From Bryobacterales bacterium (GTDB taxonomy: Bacteria; Acidobacteriota; Terriglobia; Bryobacterales; Bryobacteraceae): a stretch of 64,000 nucleotides of DNA. Made by a program: the position numbers and the translations under genes. This document shows positions 54,922-63,685 of the stretch, piece by piece. Location: contig JADJWL010000027.1 in NCBI GenBank assembly GCA_016716385.1, forward strand, positions 124,001 to 188,000. The letters run 5' to 3'. The first letter of the stretch is position 1; each line of letters starts with the position of its first letter. The notes beneath the pieces are model-generated. The model searched no databases, was not told the origin of the DNA, and worked only from the letters and a program-made list of their open reading frames with translations.

Positions 54922-56202
54922 ATGACGACCGCCGTTCAGGCCCCGCCGACACGGGTGCGGAATCGCGTGCTGGCGATGGGGTTCTTCGCCGCGGTGATCA
55001 CGTACCTGGACCGCGTCTGCATCTCCGCGGCGGCGCCCGCCATGACCGCGGAACTTGGCCTGACGCAGGTGCAGATGGGCTACGTGTTCGCGTCGTTCGC
55101 CCTGGCGTACGCGATCTTCGAAGTTCCCGCGGGCCTCGTCGGTGACCGCATCGGACAGCGCAAAGTGATGACGCGGATTGTCGGGGGCTGGTCGGTGTTC
55201 ACGGCGCTCACCGGCATGGTGACAGCGTACTGGCAGCTTCTGGCGACGCGGTTCGTCTTCGGCGCCGCCGAAGCCGGCGCGTTCCCCACGCTCGCCCGCG
55301 CCCTTGCGCGCTGGTTCCCAGTCACTGAGAGAGCCCGCGCCAACGGCGTCCTGTGGACCGGTGCGCGCCTCGGCGGATCGCTGGCGCCCCCGATTGCGGC
55401 GGTGTTGGTGGCGCGCCTCGGCTGGCGGGAGACGTTCATCCTGTTCGGAGTGGTAGGCGTCGTGTGGTGCGTCTGGTTCTGGCGCTCCTTCCGCGACGAC
55501 CCGGCGGAGCATCCGGATGTGAACGCAGCCGAACTGTCGCACATCCGGTCCGGAATGCCGGCTCCGAAGCCACGACAGCGCGAATCCGCGCCCTGGGGCC
55601 GCATCCTCGGCAGCGGGACGCTGTGGGCGCTGTTCGCCATGTACTTCTGCTCGGCCTACGGCTTCTACTTTTTCGTGACCTGGCTGCCGACCTTCCTCAT
55701 GCGCGAACACGGCATGACGCTGGAGCGTTCGGGCCTGATGGCCGCACTTCCGCTGGGAGCGGGCGCTCTCGGCTGCCTCGCCGGCGGCGTCCTGGCCGAC
55801 TGGCTGGCCAAACGCACCGGGAGCGTGAAGTGGTCGCGCCGCGGAATGGGGGTGTGCAGTTTCTTCCTGGCGGCGGCGGGATTCGGCCTGGCGTCCCTGT
55901 CGGGGAGCCCCGTCACGGCGGTGCTCTGCCTCGCGGTGGCGAGCGGCGCGCATGATCTGGCTTTGCCGGTCGCGTGGGCGACTGTGACCGATGTCGGAGG
56001 CCGCTTCGGCGGAACCACCAGCGGCTTCATGAACACTGCGTCGAGCTTGTCGGCGATGCTTTCGTCGGTCTCGGCCGCCTGGCTCGCGGCCGCGTTCGGC
56101 TCGTTCGATGCGATGCTGGCGGTGGCCAGCGGCGTCTACGTGGTGGGAGGGTTACTCTGGCTGCTCATCGACCCCACCCGCCCGATCGCCGAGGACACGT
56201 AG
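54922..56202 (+). CDS. MFS transporter, anion:cation symporter-like
   Basis: A 426-residue major facilitator protein with 12 predicted helices. The N-terminal TYLDRVCISAAAPAM followed by FASFALAYAIFEVPAGLVGDRIGQRKVM matches the ACS family that imports hexuronates, galactonate or similar organic anions. The segment GGVLADWLAKRTGSVKWSRR is its second-half loop. The frame is open far upstream, but that part is antisense to the M16 gene; the ATG at 54922 starts the conserved protein. TATACT lies 10 bases upstream. Confidence 0.88.
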   Translation: MTTAVQAPPTRVRNRVLAMGFFAAVITYLDRVCISAAAPAMTAELGLTQVQMGYVFASFALAYAIFEVPAGLVGDRIGQRKVMTRIVGGWSVFTALTGMVTAYWQLLATRFVFGAAEAGAFPTLARALARWFPVTERARANGVLWTGARLGGSLAPPIAAVLVARLGWRETFILFGVVGVVWCVWFWRSFRDDPAEHPDVNAAELSHIRSGMPAPKPRQRESAPWGRILGSGTLWALFAMYFCSAYGFYFFVTWLPTFLMREHGMTLERSGLMAALPLGAGALGCLAGGVLADWLAKRTGSVKWSRRGMGVCSFFLAAAGFGLASLSGSPVTAVLCLAVASGAHDLALPVAWATVTDVGGRFGGTTSGFMNTASSLSAMLSSVSAAWLAAAFGSFDAMLAVASGVYVVGGLLWLLIDPTRPIAEDT

Positions 56203-56351
56203 CGGCGGCGATCCGAATCAACGCTCCCTGAGAAGCAGTGTGACAAGAAGGCGGCCGAGACGGAATCCACCTTCGCGAGAGTACCGGTGCGTGTCCACCT
56301 CGTCGAACCGGCAACGCCCCAGACAGGCCGCGGTCCGCAGCGGGCGCTACC
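56203..56351. other. Intergenic region, no gene recognised
   Basis: This stretch has no convincing coding sequence. A 43-codon minus-strand frame ending at 56218 encodes a peptide with YSREGGFRLGRLL, which could be a decayed fragment, but no start or family is visible. Confidence 0.35.
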
Positions 56352-57071
56352 ATGGTGGTGATGATCGTTGTGGCTGCGATCGCGGCCGCGGTGGCGGCGC
56401 TGACGCATCTGGCACCGTTTCCCGGGCTGCTGGAAGTGGGCTACCGCAAAGACTCCTTGTGGAAAGCCGATGGCAATGCCCGCGTCGTCTACCTCACCTT
56501 CGATGACGGCCCGAATCCTACCGCAACCCCCGCCCTGCTCGACACTCTGAAGGCTAAAGGGGTCCAGGCAACCTTCTTCGTTATTCCCGCCCACGTCACG
56601 CCGGAGACCGCGCCGTTATTGATCCGGATGCGCGACGAGGGACACGCCGTCGCCCAGCACACCGGAGCGCGCTGGCTCTTCCTGCTGCCACCGGGGGCGA
56701 TGGCCCGCCGCCTCGACCGCGACGCGGACCACGTCGAGAAACTGACCGGTTTCCGGCCCAGCCGCATCTTCCGTCCGCACGCCGGCTGGCGGAGCGTCGC
56801 GATGCTTGAGGGACTGAAACGCCGCGGATACCGCATGGCGGGCTGGTCCTGGATGAGTTGGGACTGGTACTGGTTCAAAGCCCGCACGGGCGAGCGCGTG
56901 GCGCGGCAGGTCGCCGGGCACGCTTCGCCGGGCCAGATCGTCGTGATCCACGACGGCCATCATGCCAACCCCAGGGCGGACCGCCAGTATGCCGTGGACG
57001 CCGCCGCGTTGCTCATCGATACGCTGCGGGCGAAGGGCTATGGCTTCGCCACGTTGCCCGACGCGCCGTAG
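56352..57071 (+). CDS. NodB-type polysaccharide deacetylase, divergent active site
   Basis: A 239-residue membrane-anchored carbohydrate esterase 4 protein (N-terminal hydrophobic segment 1-18). VVYLTFDDGPNPTATPALL is motif 1 with the catalytic and metal Asp pair. Motif 2, usually H(S/T)xxH, reads HTGARW and lacks the second histidine, and motif 3 reads FRPHAGW. The zinc site is therefore incomplete, so activity is uncertain or uses another ligand. HDGHH near the end is the motif 5 region. The gene overlaps the 3' end of the converging sulfatase gene by 34 bases. Confidence 0.85.
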   Translation: MVVMIVVAAIAAAVAALTHLAPFPGLLEVGYRKDSLWKADGNARVVYLTFDDGPNPTATPALLDTLKAKGVQATFFVIPAHVTPETAPLLIRMRDEGHAVAQHTGARWLFLLPPGAMARRLDRDADHVEKLTGFRPSRIFRPHAGWRSVAMLEGLKRRGYRMAGWSWMSWDWYWFKARTGERVARQVAGHASPGQIVVIHDGHHANPRADRQYAVDAAALLIDTLRAKGYGFATLPDAP

Positions 57072-58444
57072 TCGCGCGCGCATTGTTCGCTCCAGCGCAG
57101 CAACTGGCGGCGCATGACGTCCGCCACGGCGGGGCGGCTCCCGGCCAGGTTGATCCGCTCGCGCGGGTCCGCGAGCACGTCGTACAGCATCTCGCCTTCG
57201 GCGGTTCCATCGGTCAACAGTTTATAGCGATTCTCAATCAGGGCCAGCCGGGGAGAACCCCGCGTCTGGCGGCGGTCGCCCTGCGTCTCGAAGGCAAGCG
57301 ACGAGGGGCGCTGGCGCATCTTCCCGTCGAGAAGGGGCAGGAGGCTGATGCCGTCGAGAGGTCCCGCCGGCTGCGCGCGGCGCCCCATGGCTTCCACGAG
57401 AGTCGGGAACACATCCGATGTCGAACAGACCATGTTCGTCACCGCCGGACGCGTCACGCGCGACGGCCATTCGAGAATCGCCGGGACCCGGATCCCGCCT
57501 TCGAACAGGCTTCGCTTGCGGCCCCGGAACGGTCCCGCCGAACCCGGGGACCGCGGTCCGATCGCATCGCCCTCGGGCCCGTTATCGCTCGAAAACCAGA
57601 CCAGCGTGTTGCCCGCAACGCCCAGTTCCCGCAGCGTGCGCCGCAGCCGTCCGATCTGCTCGTCCATCGCGGTAATCGCGCCGTAGTAATGCTGCGCTTT
57701 CTCCGGCTCGGCGGCGTACATCCGCCGGTGTTCGGGCCCGGCCAGGACGGGCTCGTGCGGGCTATGGAACCAGATGACCGCGAGGAACGGCCGTTTCGCC
57801 GCGGCGGCCGCCTCGATAAACGGGATCGCGCGATCCATCAGGACGCGCGAGTCGTCGCCCGCAAGGTCCGCCGTGGCGCGCCGTCCGTCCTCGTAATAGG
57901 GGCCGTCTCCCTCGACCGTATCCGGGTTGTACGTCGGGACTTTCTTCTCGGTGGAGAACCAGCGGTCGAAGCCATGGCGGCCAGGGGTGGGGATCAGTTC
58001 GCCGTTCCTCTTGTCGACCCCGAGGTGCCACTTCCCGAAATGTCCGGTGGTATAGCCAGCGGCCTGTGCGACCTCGGCAATGGTCACTTCCGACTCCCGG
58101 AGCGACTCGTCACGCGAGACGCCGTGCCCCAGCGCCCAGGTGATCCCGTAGCGGAACGGGTGGCGTCCGGTGAGGCAACTGCCGCGGGTGGGCGAGCAGA
58201 CCGGAGCGGCGGCATAGAAGCGGTCGAACCGCAGCCCGGCGGCCGCCATCGCGTCGAGGTGCGGGGTCTTCAGAACGGGATGCCCGTTGTAGCCAGTGTC
58301 GCCCCACCCTTGATCGTCAGAGAGCAGCAGGACAATGTTGGGCGGCGCCGCTGCCTGCGCCAGCGCCGGAGCCAGGGCGAAGAATGCGCGGCGCGTCAGG
58401 ACGCTACCGGTTCGGCAACCGGCGCTTCCACCTTGTACTTGCAT
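57038..58444 (-). CDS. Secreted arylsulfatase (formylglycine type)
   Basis: A sulfatase of up to 468 residues. NIVLLLSDDQGWGDTGYNG supplies the calcium-binding Asp pair, and PVCSPTRGSCLTGRHPF carries the CxPxR sequence whose cysteine (C83) becomes formylglycine. FGKWHLGV and WFSSDNGPEG complete the active site. It would desulfate a glycan or aryl sulfate outside the cytoplasm. The Tat-like signal TRRAFFALAPALAQAA starts at a CTG (58399) whose overlap with the topA stop (CTGA) suggests that start; the ATG at 58444 would add 15 residues inside topA. Confidence 0.9.
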   Translation of the reverse strand: MQVQGGSAGCRTGSVLTRRAFFALAPALAQAAAPPNIVLLLSDDQGWGDTGYNGHPVLKTPHLDAMAAAGLRFDRFYAAAPVCSPTRGSCLTGRHPFRYGITWALGHGVSRDESLRESEVTIAEVAQAAGYTTGHFGKWHLGVDKRNGELIPTPGRHGFDRWFSTEKKVPTYNPDTVEGDGPYYEDGRRATADLAGDDSRVLMDRAIPFIEAAAAAKRPFLAVIWFHSPHEPVLAGPEHRRMYAAEPEKAQHYYGAITAMDEQIGRLRRTLRELGVAGNTLVWFSSDNGPEGDAIGPRSPGSAGPFRGRKRSLFEGGIRVPAILEWPSRVTRPAVTNMVCSTSDVFPTLVEAMGRRAQPAGPLDGISLLPLLDGKMRQRPSSLAFETQGDRRQTRGSPRLALIENRYKLLTDGTAEGEMLYDVLADPRERINLAGSRPAVADVMRRQLLRWSEQCARDYGASGNVAKP

Positions 58445-60828
58445 TCAGTGTTCGGACACTGCCAGAACGTTCCGGCCTTCAGCCACTTCTCCACCAGGTA
58501 CGCTCCGCCGCACTGCGGGCACGGCTCGCCCACCGGCTTACCCCAGGAGACGAACTCACATTCCGGATAGCGGTTGCAGCCGTAGAACGTCTTGCCGCGC
58601 TTGGACCGCCGCTCAATGATCTCGCCCTTCCCGCAGGACGGGCAGCTCATCCCGATCGTCTTCTGTTTCACGTACTTACAGGCAGGGTAGTTGCTGCACG
58701 CAACGAATTCCCCGAACCGGCCATGCTTTTGCACCAGGTTGCTCGCGCACTGCGGGCACTTCTCTTCGAGCGCGACGTCGGCCTTCTTCTGCGGGCCTCC
58801 GATGGGCTTGGTCGTTTTGCAGTCCGGATAACCCGTACAGGCGAAGAACTGGCCGAAACGGCCTTTTTTGAGCACCATCGGACGGCCGCAGTTTTCGCAG
58901 TACTCCTCGGCGCCCTGCTCGGCGAACCCGGAGCCGTTGGCCCCGGTTTCCACCGCGATCTCCCGCGTGTAACTGCACTCCGGGTACCCGGTGCAGGCGA
59001 TGAAGCTGCCGTGTTTGCCCCACTTGATCACCAGCGGACGGCTGCACTTTTCGCAGTTCAGGCCGGTCGGCTTCTCCATCCGCTTGATGTCGGTCATGTG
59101 CTCGGCGGCGTGCCGCAAGTCCTTATCGAACTTGTCGTAAAAGTCCGCCATGGCCATGCGCCAGTCGAGCTTGCCGTCCTCGATCTCGTCGAGTTCTTCC
59201 TCCATCCGCGCCGTGTAATTGACGTCGAAGATGTCGTCGAAGCTTTCGAGCAGCAGGTCCGTCACGACCATGCCCAGCTCGCTGGGAATGAAGCGGCCAC
59301 CTTCCTTGGTGACGTACTCGCGATCCTGGATCGTGGACAGGATCGAGGCGTACGTCGAGGGCCGGCCCACGCCGTCGGCCTCGAGTTCCTTGACCAGCGA
59401 CGCTTCGGTAAATCGCGGCGGCGGCTCGGTGAAGTGCTGCTCCGGAACCAGCGCCTTGAAGCGCAGGACTTCGCCTTCAGAGACCGCCGGCAGGCGGTGC
59501 TTCAACTCCTCGTCCTCTTCGTCCTTCTGGTCCTTGCCCTCTTCGTAGACCTTGAGGAAGCCGTCGAATTTGGGGACAGACCCGGTTTCGCGGAACAGGT
59601 ATTCGATGCCGTCGCGGCCGGTCGCCACCGTCTCGATGGTTGTTTGATCGAACAGCGCCGGATTCATCTGCGACGCCACAAAGCGCCGCCAGATCAGCCG
59701 GTAGAGCTTCAACTCGTCTTCCGCCAGATACTTTTCAACGGCTTCGGGGGTATGCTCCATCGAGGTCGGACGGATGGCTTCATGGGCATCCTGCGCATCC
59801 TTCTTCGATTTGTAAAGGTTCGGCGTCTTCGGCAGGTACTGCGGTCCGTACTGATCCGTGACGAACTGGCGCACTTCCGTCAGCGCCTCCTCGGAGACAC
59901 GGGTCGAATCCGTACGCATGTACGTGATGAGGCCGACCGGTCCCTCTTTGCCCATCTCGACGCCTTCATAGAGGCGCTGCGCCAGCATCATGGTCCGCTT
60001 CACGCTGAAGCGGAGCTTGCGGGCAGACTCCTGCTGCAGGGTCGACGTGATGAAGGGCGCGACCGGATTGCGCTTCTTCTCTTTCGTGACGACCGATCGG
60101 ACGACATATTCGGCGCCTTCCAACTGCGCGAGCAGCTCATCGACCGTCTTCTGGTCGGGAAGCGCCGGTGTCTCCCCGCCCCGCTTGGCCAGCTTGGCGC
60201 GGATCAGCGGCGGCTTGGCGGCGTGCAGCTCCGCTTCGATCGACCAGTACTCTTCCTTCTGGAAGGCCCGGATCTCCCGTTCCCGCTCCACGATCAGCCG
60301 CAGCGCCACGCTCTGGACCCGCCCGGCCGACAGACCCCGCCGGACCTTGTCCCAAAGGAGGGGGGAGATCTTGTAACCGACCAGCCGGTCGAGCACGCGC
60401 CGGGCTTGCTGCGCTTCCACCAGGTTCACGTTCACGGCCCGCGGATCGTCGAACGCTTTGCGGATCGCGTTAGCGGTGATTTCGTTGAACATCACCCGTA
60501 GAATCTGCGGTTTACCGTCTTTTCCGACTCCCTGAAGCTCTTCCTGGAGGTGATAGCAGATGGCTTCGCCCTCGCGGTCCGGGTCAGCCGCGAGATAGAT
60601 GGCGTCGACGCCCTTGGCCGCCTGCTTCAGCTCCTGGATGAGCTTCTTCTTACCCTCGATGATTTCGTAGCGCGGCGCGAATCCTCCGTCCACGTCGACA
60701 GCCAAATCCTTCTTTGGCAAGTCTTTGACGTGGCCCAGCGAGGCCTTCACGACAAACTGCTTCCCGAGGTACTTGTTGATGGTCTTCGCCTTGGCGGGCG
60801 ACTCCACGATTACGAGCGACTTCGCCAC
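58396..60828 (-). CDS. topA: DNA topoisomerase I
   Basis: Type IA topoisomerase of 810 residues. It relaxes negative supercoils by transient single-strand cleavage. KSLVIVESPAKAKTINKYLG opens the TOPRIM domain, and YLAADPDREGEAI holds the metal Asp residues. The nucleophile tyrosine is in GLITYMRTDSTRVS. The C-terminus has five tetracysteine zinc ribbons (the first CEKCSRPLVIKWGKHGSFIAC, the last CPQCGGAYLV to CPNTEC), more than the three in E. coli. The GTG start at 60828 gives the typical N-terminus; a GTG nine bases upstream is also possible. Confidence 0.96.
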   Translation of the reverse strand: MAKSLVIVESPAKAKTINKYLGKQFVVKASLGHVKDLPKKDLAVDVDGGFAPRYEIIEGKKKLIQELKQAAKGVDAIYLAADPDREGEAICYHLQEELQGVGKDGKPQILRVMFNEITANAIRKAFDDPRAVNVNLVEAQQARRVLDRLVGYKISPLLWDKVRRGLSAGRVQSVALRLIVEREREIRAFQKEEYWSIEAELHAAKPPLIRAKLAKRGGETPALPDQKTVDELLAQLEGAEYVVRSVVTKEKKRNPVAPFITSTLQQESARKLRFSVKRTMMLAQRLYEGVEMGKEGPVGLITYMRTDSTRVSEEALTEVRQFVTDQYGPQYLPKTPNLYKSKKDAQDAHEAIRPTSMEHTPEAVEKYLAEDELKLYRLIWRRFVASQMNPALFDQTTIETVATGRDGIEYLFRETGSVPKFDGFLKVYEEGKDQKDEEDEELKHRLPAVSEGEVLRFKALVPEQHFTEPPPRFTEASLVKELEADGVGRPSTYASILSTIQDREYVTKEGGRFIPSELGMVVTDLLLESFDDIFDVNYTARMEEELDEIEDGKLDWRMAMADFYDKFDKDLRHAAEHMTDIKRMEKPTGLNCEKCSRPLVIKWGKHGSFIACTGYPECSYTREIAVETGANGSGFAEQGAEEYCENCGRPMVLKKGRFGQFFACTGYPDCKTTKPIGGPQKKADVALEEKCPQCASNLVQKHGRFGEFVACSNYPACKYVKQKTIGMSCPSCGKGEIIERRSKRGKTFYGCNRYPECEFVSWGKPVGEPCPQCGGAYLVEKWLKAGTFWQCPNTECKYKVEAPVAEPVAS

Positions 60829-60835
60829 GGTTCTC

Positions 60836-60841
60836 ACTCTA
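60836..60841 (-). promoter_or_regulatory. TANNNT -10-like hexamer close to the topA start (minus strand)
   Basis: TAGAGT on the minus strand ends 7 bases before the GTG at 60828. No -35 was recognised. Confidence 0.3.
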
Positions 60842-60911
60842 GCAGAAAATTCCGAGGACCCCTCAACGGCCCCGAGTCTTGTGATGCTCCTGCCCTATCC
60901 TTGGGATTCAT

Positions 60912-62231
60912 CTAGACCGACGCCGGGACCACATACGGCGGCCGGTAATCTCGGGACAGCATCCGGTTCGCTCCCTCGTCGTCGACAAAGCGCCGGGTGG
61001 CCGGATCGATGGTCAGGCGGCGCTGGAGGCGGTAGCTGATGTTGGCCAGGTGGCACAGATCGGCCGCGGCGACGCCGATCTCGATGTCCGCTGTCAGGGA
61101 TTTGTTATCGCGCTTGCGGACCGCGTCGAGGAAGTTGGCCATGTGCGGCTTGGGATCCCAGACGGACGGCTCTTCGTGTTTCCCCTGGGCCACGACTTCC
61201 CGGGAGTCGCCTTTGTAGGCCGTGTAGCCGGTCGGATGCACGATCATGAAGCCTTCGCTGCCATAGAAGATGTTGCCGGTGACGCTGGCGCCGCCCATCG
61301 GGATCCCCGCCTCCGAGCCGGTCGGCAGGTTGCGGACCTCGAATACGATCTGCTTTTCGCCGTATTCAAAGGTTGCGGTTTGGGTGTTCGGCGTTTCCTG
61401 GTCGTCCTGCCAGATGTACTTGCCGCCGGTGGAGGAGACGGCCGTCGGGAACGCGTATTCGCCGAGGCCCCAGTTGCAGATGTCCATTTCGTGGACGCCC
61501 TGGTTGCCGATATCGCCGTTGCCGGTGTCCCAGAACCAGTGCCAGTTGTAGGCGAACCGGTTCTGTGAATAGGCCCGCATCGGCGCCGGGCCCAGGAACA
61601 GATCCCAGTCGAGGCCGGGAGGTACGGGGACGACCGGCGTCCGGCCGATCGACTGCCGGCGGCGGTAGCAGAGACCGCGCGCCATGTACGCCTGCCCGAT
61701 GACCCCTTCGTGCAGCAGCTTCATCGCCTTCTGCTTGTGCGCGATCGTGCGGCTTTGCGACCCGACCTGCACCATACGCTTGTACTTGCGCGCCGCGGCG
61801 ACCATTTGCCGCCCTTCGAACACGTTGTGGCTGGCGGGCTTTTCGATGTAGACGTCCTTGCCGGCCTGGCATGCCCAGATCGTGGAAAGCGCGTGCCAGT
61901 GATTCGGGGTGGCGATCGAGACGGCGTCGATGTCCTTCGAGTCGAACAGTTCGCGCATGTCGCGGTACCCTTTTGCCTCGCCGCCCGACGCCTTGCGGAC
62001 CATCGCCTGGGCCCGTTCGAGCGCTTCCTGGTTGACGTCGCACAGGGAGGCGATGCGGCACTGCTGGATGGCGGAGTACTGCTCGATGTGGTTCCGCCCC
62101 CGACCGCCCAGGCCGACGATGGCAAGGTTGACGCGGTCATTGGCGCCGAGGATCGGGCGGGCCGCGGTGGCGACGGCGGCGGCGACCGCGCCGATGGCGT
62201 GGCGGCGGGTCGGATGCTGGTGCGCGTTCAT
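60912..62231 (-). CDS. Tat-exported Gfo/Idh/MocA family oxidoreductase
   Basis: A 439-residue NAD(P)-dependent sugar oxidoreductase-like protein. A Tat-type signal (PTRRHAIGAVAAAVATAA) precedes the Rossmann domain VNLAIVGLGGRGRNHIEQY and the EKPASHNVFEGRQM motif with the conserved catalytic lysine. The C-terminal alpha/beta domain includes NWHWFWDTGNGDIGNQGVHEMDICNWGLG, a typical acidobacterial/planctomycete subgroup. In such exported members the cofactor is probably bound before export. Substrate unknown. Confidence 0.9.
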   Translation of the reverse strand: MNAHQHPTRRHAIGAVAAAVATAARPILGANDRVNLAIVGLGGRGRNHIEQYSAIQQCRIASLCDVNQEALERAQAMVRKASGGEAKGYRDMRELFDSKDIDAVSIATPNHWHALSTIWACQAGKDVYIEKPASHNVFEGRQMVAAARKYKRMVQVGSQSRTIAHKQKAMKLLHEGVIGQAYMARGLCYRRRQSIGRTPVVPVPPGLDWDLFLGPAPMRAYSQNRFAYNWHWFWDTGNGDIGNQGVHEMDICNWGLGEYAFPTAVSSTGGKYIWQDDQETPNTQTATFEYGEKQIVFEVRNLPTGSEAGIPMGGASVTGNIFYGSEGFMIVHPTGYTAYKGDSREVVAQGKHEEPSVWDPKPHMANFLDAVRKRDNKSLTADIEIGVAAADLCHLANISYRLQRRLTIDPATRRFVDDEGANRMLSRDYRPPYVVPASV

Positions 62232-62269
62232 AAATGTCACTATGCCATACCCCAGGGGCCGGCGGAATG

Positions 62270-62275
62270 TACAAT
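62270..62275 (+). promoter_or_regulatory. TACAAT -10-like hexamer close to a start codon
   Basis: TACAAT ends 6 bases before the ATG at 62282 and 9 before the ATG at 62285. No ribosome site lies in between. Confidence 0.4.
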
Positions 62276-62281
62276 GTCCGG

Positions 62282-63685
62282 ATGATGCGCCGGGCTGCCG
62301 CTTGCTTCCTGTTTCTTGCCGCCGGGGTGGCGGCGGGCCAAACCTACGACCTCGTGCTGCGGGGCGGCCGGGTGATGGACCCGGAAAGCGGCCTCGACGC
62401 CGTGCGCGATGTGGGGATTTCCGGCGGAGTGATCCGCGCCGTCAGTCCCGGACGCCTGGAGGGCAAGACAGTCGCCGACGTGTCCGGGCTGGTTGTGGCT
62501 CCCGGCTTCATCGACCTGCACCGCCATGGCCAGGACCCGCTGACGTACCGGCTGCAGGCACTCGACGGGGTCACCAGCGGACTGGAACTGGAGATCGGCA
62601 CCGATGACGTAGCCGGCTGGTACGCCGCGCGGGAGGGCAAGACTCTCGTGAACTTCGGCACGTCGGTCGGCCATCCGCCCATCCGGCGCGCGGTGACGGG
62701 CGACACCGGCCGGCGCGAAGCGACGCCCGAGGAGATCGCCGAGATCGGACGCCGTCTGGACGAGGGCTTGCGCCTCGGCGCCCCGACCGCGGGGTTCGGC
62801 CTTGCGTACACGCCCGCCGCCTCGCGGCTGGAGATCATGGAGATGTACCGGATCGTGGCGCGCCATGGCGCCGTCGGGCACGTCCACATGCGCTCGGCGG
62901 CCGGGGGCGGCTCGCCGGTCGAAGCGTTGCAGGAGATGATCGCCGTCGCGGCGGTCACCGGGGCGTCCGTGCAGGTGGTGCACATCAACTCGACCGCGCT
63001 CAAGTACACCCGCGAGATGCTGGAGATGATCGAAGGCGCGCGCGCCCGCGGCCTCGACATCACGACCGAAGCGTATCCCTACACCGCCGGGTCCACCAGC
63101 ATCCAGGCGGCTCTGTTCGATACGTGGATCGACAAGCCCGAGAGCGAGTACCGGAAGCTGATGTGGACCGCGACGGGCGAGCGTCTGACGCGGGAAACGT
63201 TTCTCAAATACCGCAAGACCGGCGGGCGGGTGATCGTCTTCACCAACACCGAAGACATGGTGGATGCGGCGATTGAGCACCCGCTCACGATGATCGCCAG
63301 CGACGGGGTGGGCTATCAGGACGGCACCGGCCATCCGCGGTCGGCGGGATGCTATGCGCGCATCCTCGGGCACTATGTCCGCGGGAAGAAGAGCCTGACG
63401 CTGATGGAAGCGCTCCGCAAGATGACGCTGGCCCCGGCGCGCCGCCTGGAGCACCGTGTCCCGGGGATGCGCGACAAGGGCCGCATCCGTCCCGGCGCCG
63501 ACGCGGATATCACGATCTTCGACGCCGCGACCGTGATCGACCGGTCCACGTATGAGAAGCCGGCCGAACCGTCGGCAGGGATCCGGCACGTGCTGGTGAA
63601 CGGCACGTTCGTAGTGCGCGACGCCAGGATTGTCGACGGCGCGGCCCCCGGCCGCCCGATCCGGGCGCCGATTCTGACACGTTAG
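62282..63685 (+). CDS. Secreted D-aminoacylase-like amidohydrolase
   Basis: A 467-residue exported amidohydrolase with a signal peptide (MMRRAAACFLFLAAGVAAGQ). YDLVLRGGRVMDPESGLDA and GFIDLHRHGQD are the N-terminal beta domain and metal motif. The ring continues with GHVHMRSA, VVHINSTAL and TIASDG-like MIASDGVGY. This matches N-acyl-D-amino-acid deacylases, which remove acyl groups from D-amino acids, possibly from peptidoglycan debris. An ATG three bases downstream is equally plausible. The stop overlaps that of the converging beta-lactamase-like gene (TTAG). Confidence 0.87.
   Translation: MMRRAAACFLFLAAGVAAGQTYDLVLRGGRVMDPESGLDAVRDVGISGGVIRAVSPGRLEGKTVADVSGLVVAPGFIDLHRHGQDPLTYRLQALDGVTSGLELEIGTDDVAGWYAAREGKTLVNFGTSVGHPPIRRAVTGDTGRREATPEEIAEIGRRLDEGLRLGAPTAGFGLAYTPAASRLEIMEMYRIVARHGAVGHVHMRSAAGGGSPVEALQEMIAVAAVTGASVQVVHINSTALKYTREMLEMIEGARARGLDITTEAYPYTAGSTSIQAALFDTWIDKPESEYRKLMWTATGERLTRETFLKYRKTGGRVIVFTNTEDMVDAAIEHPLTMIASDGVGYQDGTGHPRSAGCYARILGHYVRGKKSLTLMEALRKMTLAPARRLEHRVPGMRDKGRIRPGADADITIFDAATVIDRSTYEKPAEPSAGIRHVLVNGTFVVRDARIVDGAAPGRPIRAPILTR

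Noticed and set aside
56203..56351. Minus-strand 43-codon frame with YSREGGFRLGRLL
   Set aside because: It has no start codon, is too short to assign, and I could not match it firmly to any family, so it is described only as intergenic.
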